Below, in pieces: positions 16,645-24,957 of a DNA stretch of 32,629 nt (positions within the stretch are counted from its first letter, which is position 1; every line of letters begins with the position of its first letter). A program made the translations under genes and the position numbers. The notes beneath the pieces are model-generated. The model searched no databases, was not told where the DNA came from, and was given only the letters and a program-made list of their open reading frames with translations. The stretch is from SHLQ01 sp964562985 (GTDB lineage: Bacteria; Actinomycetota; Acidimicrobiia; Acidimicrobiales; SHLQ01): positions 1 to 32,629 of the forward strand of contig CAZLWE010000036.1 in the NCBI GenBank assembly GCA_964562985.1. The letters run 5' to 3'.

Positions 16645-17835
16645 TTACTTGCCGGCTTCGGTGAAACCGGCTGCCGTTGCGGCCTCAGGTGTGGCGAACC
16701 ACACCTCTGCCACGGTCTTTTCGTACCAGCGGCCGTCTGGCTGATGGAACTTCATCGAGTCGGCGTTGCCCTTGATGGGGAAACCTTCGGGCATCGAGTC
16801 ATCGGGAAGTGGAGCGTGGCTTCCTTCACCAAACGGTGAGGCGCCTGCATCAGCCGGTGCTTCCGCTGCAGCTGAGGCTTCCTCCACCGGAGCTTCTTCT
16901 ACTACCGGAGCAGCTTCCTCAACAGCCGGTGCCTCCTCAGCGGGAGCTTCCTCTGTCGGAGCCTCCTCAGCGGGGGCGGCTGCAGCAGCGTCCTTTTCGG
17001 CGGCGATACGGGCCTCTCGTGCGGCGGCAGCAGCTGCTGCTTCCTGCTGTGCTTGCACTTGGGCTGCAGCATGGGCTGCTTCTTGCTCGGGGCTGCGTTC
17101 TTGTGGTTCGCTAGCCCCTTCAGCCGCGCCAGCCATCTCGGCCTTCTTGGCTCGGATGAACCGGCCTTCGAGTACCGCGTCGCAAACAACTCGACACATC
17201 AGTTCGCCAGCACGGATCGCGTCGTCGTTGCCGGGAATGACGTAGTCGACGAGATCCGGGTCGCAGTTGGTATCGACAACGGCAACGAGGGGCAGTCCAA
17301 GCTTGTTGGCTTCGGTTACTGCGGTGTGCTCGAGCTTGGTGTCGAGAATGAATACTGCGTCAGGGGCCTTGGTGAGCATGCGAATTCCACCCAGGTTGCG
17401 CTCGAGCTTCGTGAGCTCACGCGAAATCATGAGGGCTTCCTTCTTTGGCATTGCGTCGAACTCGCCGGAGTCGCGCATGCGCTGGTATTCCTTCATTTTG
17501 TCCACGCGCTTTTGGATGGTTTGGAAGTTGGTCAACATGCCGCCGAGCCAACGCTGGTTGACGTAGGGCATGCCGCACTTCTCGGCGTAGGACTGGATGG
17601 AATCCTGGGCCTGACGCTTCGTACCGACGAAGAGAATGTTGCCACCGTTGGCCGTGAGATCACGGACGTAGGTGTAGGCGTCTTCGAGACGGTTCAGCGT
17701 CTGGTTGAGATCGATGATGTAGATGCCGTTGCGCTCGCCGTGGATGAATCGCTTCATCTTCGGGTTCCAACGACGGGTCTGATGACCGAAGTGGACGCCC
17801 GCGTCGAGCAACTGCTTCATCGTGATAACTGCCAT
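16645..17835 (-). CDS. rpsB: 30S ribosomal protein S2 with long C-terminal extension
   Basis: S2 binds the 30S head-body junction. Residues 1-235 are a complete S2 (MKQLLDAGVHFGHQTRRWNPKM, LFVGTKRQAQD, QRWLGGMLTNFQTI, VVDTNCDPDLVDYVIPGNDDAIRA). The 396-residue product is about 130 longer than usual. Residues 236-335 are Ala/Glu/Pro-rich with EEAP repeats, and residues 345-396 look like a small folded domain (FPIKGNADSMKFH, WYEKTVAEVWF, AATAAGF). I have seen similar KGN...Y/FH...AEVWF...AGF segments in other actinobacterial proteins, but its role is unknown to me. An AGGAAGG precedes the ATG. Confidence 0.96.
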   Translation of the reverse strand: MAVITMKQLLDAGVHFGHQTRRWNPKMKRFIHGERNGIYIIDLNQTLNRLEDAYTYVRDLTANGGNILFVGTKRQAQDSIQSYAEKCGMPYVNQRWLGGMLTNFQTIQKRVDKMKEYQRMRDSGEFDAMPKKEALMISRELTKLERNLGGIRMLTKAPDAVFILDTKLEHTAVTEANKLGLPLVAVVDTNCDPDLVDYVIPGNDDAIRAGELMCRVVCDAVLEGRFIRAKKAEMAGAAEGASEPQERSPEQEAAHAAAQVQAQQEAAAAAAAREARIAAEKDAAAAAPAEEAPTEEAPAEEAPAVEEAAPVVEEAPVEEASAAAEAPADAGASPFGEGSHAPLPDDSMPEGFPIKGNADSMKFHQPDGRWYEKTVAEVWFATPEAATAAGFTEAGK

Positions 17836-18001
17836 GGTTACACCTTCCTGCGGTTTCGATGGACCGACGCTCCGGCGCTTAAGCGACCGCAGAGGAGCCT
17901 CGGGGATTCATTCACCGACCATGTGGCCATGGTCGTTGGGCAGACTTTGCCCGCCAGTCACCCTATCGGGCCACCGAGGATAACCATCGAACGAAACCGG
18001 C

Positions 18002-18523
18002 TTAGCGGACGAGTCGGACTCGAATCTCGTAGCGCTGAAACAGCGACGCTGGGTCGATGTAGGCCGCGTCGAGGCGCGCGCTGAAGTGCAGCCGGTCGCC
18101 AGCCCGACCAAGGACGTGACCTTGGCCGACCGTGTCGCCGACCGAAACGGAGATCTCGTCGAGAAACCCGACGGTGGTTCGAAGCGACGAATCATGAGCG
18201 ACGGTGACGAACAAGTTTCCCGCGACCGAGCCTGCGAACGTCACCACCCCAGCGGCCGACGCCCGGACCGTCAGGCCTGAGGTGGGCGCGTATTCAATCC
18301 CGCGGTTGCCGGGCAACCACGGTTGGGGTGGCGGGCGAAAGGGGTCCGATATCGGTGCGACGACCGGAGGCTCGTGAGTCTGACCAAGGCCCGGTTGCGA
18401 AACGAGGTGGTCGTCGTCTGCCACCCAATGACCGGCACCGACCGATACGGCCGGAAACAAAACGAGGCTGATCGCCACAATGACGAGCAGCGCAATCGGA
18501 CGACGAAGTCGTACGTTTCCCAC
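18002..18523 (-). CDS. M23-fold protein with degraded active site
   Basis: This 173-residue protein has an N-terminal hydrophobic signal/anchor (residues 9-30), a Pro-rich linker and an M23 (LytM) fold from about residue 68. Active M23 enzymes need HxxxD and HxH zinc ligands. Here the first motif reads NRGIEY (N73, E77) and the second RLHF (R144, H146), so three of four ligands are replaced. A zinc peptidase function is unlikely; a binding or regulatory role, as for EnvC and NlpD, is a reasonable guess. An M23 gene beside rpsB is a known actinobacterial arrangement. The start is GTG at 18523 after GAGGAGAAG. Confidence 0.8.
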   Translation of the reverse strand: MGNVRLRRPIALLVIVAISLVLFPAVSVGAGHWVADDDHLVSQPGLGQTHEPPVVAPISDPFRPPPQPWLPGNRGIEYAPTSGLTVRASAAGVVTFAGSVAGNLFVTVAHDSSLRTTVGFLDEISVSVGDTVGQGHVLGRAGDRLHFSARLDAAYIDPASLFQRYEIRVRLVR

Positions 18524-18609
18524 GCTCTTCTCCTCGAGGATGAGATGGTGGGGGAAGTACAGGCCTGAAACTAGGCCAAAGACCGCCGATTGTCGAGGGT
18601 CGATACGGC

Positions 18610-19389
18610 TTAGGCCGCTGTGTATTCGGCTGCGGAGAGCCGCGAACGAAGCCGAAGGACCGACTTGGTGTGGATCTGGCAGACCCGGCTCTCGGTCACG
18701 CCGAGGACGTCGCCGATCTCCGCGAGGGTAAGACCCTCGTAGTAATAGAGGGTGAGCACGGTCTTTTCGCGCTCGCTCATCCCGTTGATCGATTCGGCGA
18801 GGAGCTGACGCATCTCTTCAACTTCGAAGGATCCGACGGGACCAGCGCCCTTGTCGGCGATGGTGTCGCCCAACGTCATAGAGTCGCCGCGTTCTGCGCC
18901 CGACAGCATTTCGTCGAGTGCAACAACACCCACGAAGGAGATCTTGCTCAGCATGGTCTCGAGCTCGTCGGTGGTGATCTCGAGAGCGTCCGCGAGCTCT
19001 TCATCTGTTGGGGCTCGGCCGAACTTGGCCTCGAGCTTTGCGTTTGCTTGTTCGATTCGCTTGGCTTTGGTTCGGACAGATCGGGGCACCCAGTCCATCG
19101 AGCGCAGCTCATCGAGCATCGCGCCCTTGATTCGTGAGATTGCGTAGGTCTCGAACTTGTATCCGCGTTCCATGTCGAACTTGTCGATGGCATCGATCAA
19201 ACCGAAGATTCCGTAGGAAACAAGGTCAGCTTGTTCGACGTTCTGCGGGAGGCCGGCAGCTACGCGGCTCGCCACATATTTAACCAACGGCGAGTAGTGA
19301 ACGATGAGCTGATCCCGGGTCTCGCGGTCTGGGTTCGCGGTGTAGCGATCCCAGAGGCCAGCAGCTCGTGCCTTTTCTTGTTCATCCAC
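18610..19389 (-). CDS. RNA polymerase sigma factor, WhiG/FliA (sigma-28) family
   Basis: The 259-residue protein contains sigma regions 2, 3 and 4: YSPLVKYVASRVAAGLP and DLVSYGIFGLIDAIDKFD, YKFETYAISRIKGAMLDELRSMDWVPRSVR, and MSEREKTVLTLYYYEGLTLAEIGDVLGVTESRVCQIHTK as the -35-binding helix-turn-helix. This matches the group of FliA (flagella) and WhiG (sporulation). Which regulon it drives cannot be decided here, as no flagellar genes or anti-sigma gene lie in the window. The start is a GTG at 19389. It lies between xerC and the M23 gene, a place where whiG is found in actinobacteria. Confidence 0.93.
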   Translation of the reverse strand: MDEQEKARAAGLWDRYTANPDRETRDQLIVHYSPLVKYVASRVAAGLPQNVEQADLVSYGIFGLIDAIDKFDMERGYKFETYAISRIKGAMLDELRSMDWVPRSVRTKAKRIEQANAKLEAKFGRAPTDEELADALEITTDELETMLSKISFVGVVALDEMLSGAERGDSMTLGDTIADKGAGPVGSFEVEEMRQLLAESINGMSEREKTVLTLYYYEGLTLAEIGDVLGVTESRVCQIHTKSVLRLRSRLSAAEYTAA

Positions 19390-19421
19390 GATTTGTGGTA
19401 CTCCGATTCCCTGCCCGCGAG

Positions 19422-20294
19422 TCAGGCACGTGGATGACTCGACCGATGTACCCGCTGTAAGCGTTCTTTGCTCACGTGCGTGTATATCTGCGTGGTCGAG
19501 AGATCAGCGTGTCCCAACAGTTCCTGTACGGTACGAAGATCGGCTCCTCCGTCCAAAAGATGAGTGGCAAACGTGTGGCGAAGTGCGTGGGGATGGGTTG
19601 GCGCCGGCGCTCGCCGATCGAGAATACGGCGTACATCACGCGGGGTGAGCGGGTTTTGGCGCTGATTCGTAAACAGTGGGGCACTCGACGATGTCGATGA
19701 TGTCGACGCAAGAAACCGCTCCAGCGCATCCACGGCCGGCGCGCTCAATGGGACCACACGTTCCTTTTCGCCCTTTCCCCAGACCCGAACCGTCCCTGCG
19801 GCCAAATCGATCGCAGCCGACGTGATCGAGCAGACCTCGCTCACCCGCAGCCCCGAACCGTACAAGAGCTCTACCACCGCGTCGTCACGCAATCGTCGAG
19901 GGCTGTTCTGGTCATCATCGAGGCGCACGTTCGAGGTGTCGCCCAGCAGCTCCGCCAAGTCACCATCACTCACCAGTGATGGCAACCGCGACCCTGAAGC
20001 GGGCGTCGACAGCCCCACTGTGGGATCAGCGTCGAGGTGACCATGTATTCGAGCCCAACCGAAGAAGCGACGCAGGGCGCTCATTTTGCGTGCGGTGGTT
20101 CGGCGGGCGTACTGCGCCTGATCGAGATATCCCAAATATCGGCGGACGTGGCGCCGGTCCACCGAAGAAATGTTCGGAACACCCAATTCGGTGGACCACG
20201 AAACGAACGCATCGACGTCTCGCCGATAGACGGCTGCAGTCGATTCACTCACGCCGTGTAACGACGACACGAAAGCGGGGACCAGCGATTCCAC
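19422..20294 (-). CDS. xerC: Tyrosine recombinase XerC/XerD-type
   Basis: Xer recombinases resolve chromosome dimers at dif. The protein has the N-terminal SAM-like DNA-binding domain (LVPAFVSSLHGVSESTAAVYRRDV) and all catalytic residues: R in GSGLRVSEV, K in VWGKGEKERVVPL, HALRH, H in LLGHADLSTTQ and the nucleophile Y in IYTHVS. The start is uncertain: the frame opens as far as 20396, inside dprA, but the extra residues look non-coding, so I chose GTG at 20294 (290 residues), close to the family length. It sits with dprA and comM, so it is the chromosomal Xer, not a phage integrase. Confidence 0.9.
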   Translation of the reverse strand: MESLVPAFVSSLHGVSESTAAVYRRDVDAFVSWSTELGVPNISSVDRRHVRRYLGYLDQAQYARRTTARKMSALRRFFGWARIHGHLDADPTVGLSTPASGSRLPSLVSDGDLAELLGDTSNVRLDDDQNSPRRLRDDAVVELLYGSGLRVSEVCSITSAAIDLAAGTVRVWGKGEKERVVPLSAPAVDALERFLASTSSTSSSAPLFTNQRQNPLTPRDVRRILDRRAPAPTHPHALRHTFATHLLDGGADLRTVQELLGHADLSTTQIYTHVSKERLQRVHRSSHPRA

Positions 20295-20325
20295 CCGTAC
20301 GACGCTAGTCGCCCGGGGCCTTGGA

Positions 20326-21429
20326 TTATCGCACCCGTTCGATCCACGGCCCCTTTCGCTCGATGAATCCCCGCAAGCACAGTTGCTCGATTTCACTCGC
20401 CAGTTCGGCGGCGGTTAGCGACACTCGCAGACAAAGCTGTTCGAATAGCAACGGCGTCCAACCGAGCGCGTCGAGCACCTTGGAGTGGATTGCATCAGGC
20501 GATGAGGTGTCGATCATCGCCGGTGCACTGAATCCGATCATGGCGAAGATGTCGTCGACCGTGAGAACCGGTGTGGCGCCATCCACCAGGAGACGGTTGG
20601 TCCCGGCAGCGGCTGGCGAAGTGATGGGCCCGGGAACTGCACCCACCGGAACATCGCGTAATTGGGCCTCGTCGACGGTGAGCAATGATCCGCCTCGCTC
20701 ATGAGACTCGATCACAACAACCGCGTCGGATAGTCCGGCGATGATTCGATTCCGAGCTGGGAATCGCCAGGCTGCAGGTTTGATGCCCGGTGGGGTTTCG
20801 CTGAGCAAGGCTCCCGTCTCGGAGATCTGCTCCCAGAGCTGACGGTTGCGCCGGGGGTAGATGACATCGAGCCCACTGCCCACAACACCGATCGCCATCC
20901 CCGGCGATGCGGAAGCGAGGACGCCTCGGTGGGCAGCGGCGTCGATGCCCAGAGCGAGCCCCGACACCACAGCGATTCCGGCCTCGGCAAGTGCGGCGCC
21001 AAACTCGAACGCACACCGCTGGCCGTAGGCGGTGCATGTTCGCGTGCCGATGATTCCCACGGTCGGGCCGCTCGGGATCTCACCACGTTGAAACAAGATT
21101 CGCGGCCGGTGTGGGTCGTCGAGGAGACGGACGGGAAACTCCGAATCGTCGGGGCTCATGGCTGTGATGCCGAGTTGGTTCATGGCCATCGACCGGTCAG
21201 CCACGTTGAAGTCACGAGCCGCAGACCGCCAATCGCCGATGATCTCGCGGCTGGTGTTCGGAATCCTCAGGGTGGCGTCTTCACAGATTCGTTGCCACCC
21301 TTGTTGCGGTGTCCCCGCGATATCGATGAGCGCGTCGAGGCGACGCGGCCCCATCTTGGGGAGTGACAATAGAGCGGCGATCCACGCGGCGTCTGGGAGC
21401 ACGCCGATGGGGTTTGCTTCGCCCGTCAC
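20326..21429 (-). CDS. dprA: DNA-processing protein DprA
   Basis: DprA binds incoming single-stranded DNA and loads RecA in natural transformation. I start it at a GTG at 21429 that overlaps the comM stop as GTGA, giving 367 residues. It has the Rossmann-like core (VGIIGTRTCTAYG, VVSGLALGIDAAAHRGVL, GSGLDVIYPRRNR, SETPPGIKPAAWRFPARNRIIAGLSDAVVVIE) and a C-terminal winged-helix region (about 310-367). The comM-dprA pairing suggests competence-related expression, though both are also common in organisms not known to be competent. Confidence 0.95.
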   Translation of the reverse strand: MTGEANPIGVLPDAAWIAALLSLPKMGPRRLDALIDIAGTPQQGWQRICEDATLRIPNTSREIIGDWRSAARDFNVADRSMAMNQLGITAMSPDDSEFPVRLLDDPHRPRILFQRGEIPSGPTVGIIGTRTCTAYGQRCAFEFGAALAEAGIAVVSGLALGIDAAAHRGVLASASPGMAIGVVGSGLDVIYPRRNRQLWEQISETGALLSETPPGIKPAAWRFPARNRIIAGLSDAVVVIESHERGGSLLTVDEAQLRDVPVGAVPGPITSPAAAGTNRLLVDGATPVLTVDDIFAMIGFSAPAMIDTSSPDAIHSKVLDALGWTPLLFEQLCLRVSLTAAELASEIEQLCLRGFIERKGPWIERVR

Positions 21430-22928
21430 CGGAGCACCCCGAACGGATCGACGCGCAGCGACATCGCCAAGCACAGATGGTCGACGGTTACCTCGTCTCC
21501 ATCGTCTTTAAGATCAGCGATCGTCCGCGCAACCGAGCGCACTCGTCCCACCCCTCTCGCGGATAGGCGACCCTGGGATAAGGCTTGTTCTAAGACCGAT
21601 CGGCCTGCGTCGTCGAGCGGCGCAACCTGATCAAGGCCGCCCTGGTCGAGGCGACCATTGACCACCCCGCTCCGGGCGATCGCTCGCTGACGGGCCATCG
21701 CCACACGCGCGGCAGCATCGGCAGAAGACTCCCCCGAGGGTTGCCCGAAGAGTTCGGTAGCGGAGGGTCGTTGCACACCAATTCGCAGGTCGAACCGATC
21801 GAGCAGCGGGCCCGAAACCCGGCGGTGATAGCGAGAACGTTGAGCATCACTACACCGACACGCCCCCGGCGCGCCGGATTCACCGCAGGGACATGGGTTC
21901 ATCGATGCCACCAACAGCACATCCGCGGGATAGACCGCCGTCGCATGGGCTCGCACGACGCGTACCTCGTGCTCCTCAAGGGGTTGACGCAGCCCGTCGA
22001 GGGCCGCCGGAACAAACTCACCCAACTCATCGAGAAACAACACCCCCTTGTGTGCTAGCGATAACTCGCCAGGGCGCATCGAACGCGCTCCGCCGCCGAC
22101 GAGCGAGACCGCCGATGCCCCGTGGTGGGGTGCTCGAAACGGCGCCCGAACGATCGGCAATTTGGACTGGTCAAGAGCACCTGCTGCGGAGTGAACTCGA
22201 CACACTTCCAATGCAGCGGCTACGTCGAGCAAGGGCAGCAAGCCGGGCAATCGCTTGGCCAGCATTGTCTTGCCTGCGCCGGGCGGCCCGACCATCAACA
22301 GGTGGTGGCCTCCGGCTGCCGCGATTGAAAGGGCGAGCTTGCCGATGTGTTGCCCTCGAATATCTCGGAGATCAACGTCGTCGTCCGCGGGCTCCTTCTG
22401 ATCGAGCGAGGGACCGTCGGGCCAGGGCGCTTCGCCCAGCAGGCACTCGATGAGGCGACCGAGGGTGGCAACAGGCCGCACCTGTCGTCCGAGAAGGGTC
22501 GCTTCGCTCGCGTTCTCCGGGGCGACCACCACCGCGGCGTCTCCCACGGCGTCGGTCATCGGCAGTGCTCCACGAACTGGCCGGATCGAGCCATCGAGCC
22601 CAAGTTCACCGAAGAACGCGAGGCCTTCGATGGCCTCGGTGTCGATCCGGCCGTCGGCTACCAGCACACCGACCGCCATCGCGAGGTCGAGGCCGGCGCC
22701 GGTCTTCTTGACCTCAGATGGTGCGAGGTTGACTGTGATCTTCTTATTGGGCCAGCTCTCACCGCTGGAGATCAGCGCAGCCCGAACACGGTCACGGGCC
22801 TCCCGACACGCCACGTCGGGCTGGCCGACGATGACGAAGCCGGGCAACCCGCCCGCCGCATGCACTTCTACGTGCACCAGATGGCCGACAACCCCAACGA
22901 GGGTTGCGGACGTAACGATCGAAAGCAT
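21426..22928 (-). CDS. comM: YifB/ComM family Mg-chelatase-like AAA+ ATPase
   Basis: ComM is a hexameric helicase that promotes branch migration during transformation. The 500-residue protein has the N-terminal ChlI domain (GLPGFVIVGQPDVACREARDRVRAAL, ITVNLAPSEVKKTGAGLDLAMA), Walker A GPPGAGKT, a Walker B-like GVLFLDELGEF, a cysteine-bearing NPCPCGESGAPGACRC insertion typical of YifB and a C-terminal lid domain. A GAGGAG Shine-Dalgarno precedes the ATG. dprA is translationally coupled downstream. yraN, its usual upstream neighbour, is displaced by about 1.4 kb of other sequence. Confidence 0.95.
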   Translation of the reverse strand: MLSIVTSATLVGVVGHLVHVEVHAAGGLPGFVIVGQPDVACREARDRVRAALISSGESWPNKKITVNLAPSEVKKTGAGLDLAMAVGVLVADGRIDTEAIEGLAFFGELGLDGSIRPVRGALPMTDAVGDAAVVVAPENASEATLLGRQVRPVATLGRLIECLLGEAPWPDGPSLDQKEPADDDVDLRDIRGQHIGKLALSIAAAGGHHLLMVGPPGAGKTMLAKRLPGLLPLLDVAAALEVCRVHSAAGALDQSKLPIVRAPFRAPHHGASAVSLVGGGARSMRPGELSLAHKGVLFLDELGEFVPAALDGLRQPLEEHEVRVVRAHATAVYPADVLLVASMNPCPCGESGAPGACRCSDAQRSRYHRRVSGPLLDRFDLRIGVQRPSATELFGQPSGESSADAAARVAMARQRAIARSGVVNGRLDQGGLDQVAPLDDAGRSVLEQALSQGRLSARGVGRVRSVARTIADLKDDGDEVTVDHLCLAMSLRVDPFGVLR

Positions 22929-23067
22929 GAGATCTCCTCAGACATGGCGCTCGGGCGCCGCTTGTTGTCTTGGAGACCGTTGAGAGGGCGGTCACGATAC
23001 CCATCACGAACCTAGAACCGCGGTGTGACAATCACGGCGCAGCCGTTGGCGGCTAAGGCTTCAGGCT

Positions 23068-23427
23068 TCAGCCGGTCGGAGAACCAGAGAGGATTTCACG
23101 CTGATATCGGACAACTGCTTCGATGTCGGATTCGCTCAGGGTTTGGCTGAATCGCGGCATCTGGTTGCGACCGTTGTACACCACGTCGAACTGCTCGTCA
23201 GGGGCGAGGCGTTGTTCAACGCCTCGCAGCGAGCGGCCGATGCCACCACCGCCATCGGCACCGTGGCACCTGGCGCAACTTGCCCGGTAAATGTCGGAGC
23301 CCAAAATGAGCTCCTCATCGGCATCGTCGGGCAAAGCAATTTCTTGGGCGCATGCACTCAGCAGCATGATCGCAGCGAACATCGCAGCGAGAGAAGCCCT
23401 CAGCGGGGAACGTCGTCCAGTTCGCAT
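23068..23427 (-). CDS. Lipoprotein cytochrome c, class I
   Basis: This 119-residue protein has a basic N terminus, a hydrophobic segment and a lipobox ending LLSAC (C26), so it should be an extracytoplasmic lipoprotein. The haem-binding motif CARCH is at residues 51-55 and a likely axial methionine is in RNQMPRF. The size fits a single-haem c-type electron carrier. ATG at 23427 is preceded directly by TTG at 23430 and GGAGG, so the start is uncertain by one codon. Its redox partner is not identifiable; no oxidase genes are nearby. Confidence 0.88.
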   Translation of the reverse strand: MRTGRRSPLRASLAAMFAAIMLLSACAQEIALPDDADEELILGSDIYRASCARCHGADGGGGIGRSLRGVEQRLAPDEQFDVVYNGRNQMPRFSQTLSESDIEAVVRYQREILSGSPTG

Positions 23428-23450
23428 CAACCTCCACCATACTGAGAGAT

Positions 23451-23561
23451 ATGGGAATGGACCCGACGCGCCAGCACCAGCGCCGGCCTTTTGATTACGT
23501 GTTCGTAATCGGCTCGATCATCGCTGCCGTGGCGCTCGTGATTTGGGCCTTCTTCGGCTGA
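23451..23561 (+). CDS. 36-residue single-helix membrane protein
   Basis: This short plus-strand gene, divergent from the cytochrome c gene, encodes a basic N terminus (TRQHQRR) followed by a hydrophobic segment (YVFVIGSIIAAVALVIWAFFG) that is one complete transmembrane helix, then a stop. GAGAG lies a few bases before the ATG; a second ATG two codons on could also serve. The clean charge-then-helix design is characteristic of real small membrane proteins. A role with the neighbouring cytochrome is possible but only a guess. Confidence 0.6.
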   Translation: MGMDPTRQHQRRPFDYVFVIGSIIAAVALVIWAFFG

Positions 23562-23575
23562 CACTCCGGAACGGC

Positions 23576-23863
23576 CTAGCCAAAACCTCGCCGCGCCGAT
23601 AGCCGTTGCCATACGTGCAACGTCTGCGCTGGCAATTGTTCATCGCTTGGTTCGTGATGCACCAGTGACCGATCCACGACCGATCGCGGATCTCCACCAC
23701 CATCGATCCCTCGGATCGCCAACCATCTCCGAGTGCGGTCTATCGATTCTTCGAGTCCATCGCCGACGAGGTCTTCCTGTCGCAGCACCAGTGTTTCATC
23801 GTCGATGTGGTCCAGATGTAAACAAGCCTGACTGACTACGCCAGCGAAGATACCGAACCAGGC
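23576..23863 (-). pseudogene. Remnant resembling the C-terminal part of a sulfotransferase
   Basis: A minus-strand frame from just after a TGA at 23866-23864 to a stop at 23576 reads smoothly as protein. It contains LDHIDDETLVLRQEDLVGDG, similar to the RxEDLv segment of PAPS-dependent sulfotransferases, then SLVHHEPSDEQLPAQTLHVW and a C-terminal RRGFG. It has no N-terminal PAPS-binding part and no convincing start, and its first 68 bases overlap the end of the next gene in another frame. I interpret it as the surviving end of a deleted gene. Family assignment is tentative. Confidence 0.45.
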
Positions 23864-24245
23864 TCACCCCAAGCCCAACATCTACCCCGATATCCAGCAC
23901 CGTCCGCAACATCCGAAAGCCCACGACCGAGTCACCCACCAAAGTGAACAACGGAGCGAGGAGCACGTGGAATCCGCTCGCTGAACGGATCGCTGCCCGC
24001 GGATCATCAATCATCAACAGATACAGGGACTGGTCGGCCGGTTCGATGTAGTACGGAGCGCGGCCGAAAACCAGAATTGTTGTCGCTACCGCAGCGAGGG
24101 TTGCCACACACGCCACAGCACGCAAGTCGGATGCGCTAAAGCCAGCGGAATTTTTAGAATCGCCGGCAGGAACGGCACCGTCAATCGAGGCGCGCTCGAG
24201 TACCTTTTCCTCTTCGTCCCTAACGGGAGGGGCGATTCCGACCAT
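23796..24245 (-). pseudogene. Truncated membrane protein, N-terminal fragment
   Basis: The 149-residue frame has a charged N terminus, a hydrophobic helix (about residues 41-60), then FGRAPYYIEPADQSLYLLMIDDP and another hydrophobic region. A first helix followed by an acidic extracytoplasmic loop recalls the start of GT-C/GT39-like polytopic glycosyltransferases. The protein stops after about 20 residues of unpromising sequence, just where the sulfotransferase-like remnant begins in another frame, so it appears truncated by deletion or rearrangement. A GGAGATGC sequence precedes the ATG. It could instead be an intact small membrane protein. Confidence 0.5.
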
Positions 24246-24313
24246 GCATCTCCATCGTCTATTTGCGCCCTGTTGTGAGCGACCGAACGAGGCCCTTTCG
24301 GTTGCGAGTCAGT

Positions 24314-24658
24314 TCAGAAGGCCGCTTCGAGCACCTCGATATCTCGGCCCACCACGGCAACCACGTCGAAACGAAGCTGTTCGCGCCGGTTCTTATGTTC
24401 GCCCAACCAAGCCGTCGCCAGGCGACGGATCTGGCGCTGTTTGTCGGGGCCGACAGCTTCTGCCGGGCTACCGAAGCGTCGATCGCGGCGGGTCTTAACC
24501 TCGACGAAGGCAACTGTGCCCCGTTTCGCGACTACCAGGTCGAGCTCACCGCGGCCGCTTCGCCAGTTGCGATCGAGCACAATCCAACCGCGCTTTTCGT
24601 ACCAGCGGGCGGCGAGTTCTTCGCCTTGGCGACCGAGTCGTTGTCTTGCATAGGTCAT
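24314..24658 (-). CDS. yraN: UPF0102 family protein YraN
   Basis: YraN proteins have a restriction-endonuclease-like fold and often lie next to rnhB, comM and dprA; their exact role is unsettled. I start at the ATG at 24658 (114 residues). The core motif is conserved: GRQGEELAARWYEKRGW, then NWRSGRGELDLVVAKRGTVAFVEVKTRR, with the E-x-D...E-V-K pattern of the nuclease fold, and a KQRQIRRLATAWL helix. It is the last gene of the conserved block before the accessory region. Confidence 0.92.
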   Translation of the reverse strand: MTYARQRLGRQGEELAARWYEKRGWIVLDRNWRSGRGELDLVVAKRGTVAFVEVKTRRDRRFGSPAEAVGPDKQRQIRRLATAWLGEHKNRREQLRFDVVAVVGRDIEVLEAAF

Positions 24659-24957
24659 GGGCAAGACCCTATGCACGGCCTGTGACAGGTCCCGCTTTCC
24701 ATGGTGTCGCCAGCCCTATTCGAAGGAGATCGACTCCCACTCGCTCGACCAAACGGTGTCATCGAGTATCGCGGAGAACAACACCACTACATCGCCACCA
24801 CGGCGGCCAGGTCTGTCCTGGAACCCGCTCCGGCGATTGTCTGGCTGCCATTCGTAAGCGGGGACCAGTGGCGCCCGCCCTACTGAACCACACCTCAAAC
24901 TCCCCTACCGGGTTTCCGATCGAGGTGCCAAGCATCGAGTGCGCCGAACGTCGATAG
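24659..24957. other. Intergenic region between yraN and the FHA gene, no supported gene
   Basis: About 300 bp separate yraN from the accessory operon. Short open frames exist on both strands (24701-24886 plus, 24716-24898 minus) but neither has a convincing ribosome site, domain or helix. The usual upstream neighbours of yraN (rnhB, lepB, rplS) are absent, so this gap probably marks a synteny break. Confidence 0.6.

Noticed and set aside
19422..20294. Tyrosine recombinase as a phage or island integrase
   Set aside because: It sits inside the conserved comM-dprA-xerC-whiG-rpsB order with no tRNA, attachment site or phage genes, so it is the housekeeping Xer.
20295..20396. Upstream extension of the xerC frame into dprA
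   Set aside because: The extra residues (Ser/Cys/Gly-rich) do not resemble Xer N termini and would overlap dprA by 71 bp.
24701..24898. Small ORFs on both strands between yraN and the FHA gene (61 residues plus, 60 residues minus)
   Set aside because: Neither has a convincing Shine-Dalgarno, signal, helix or recognisable motif, so I could not choose between them or support either.
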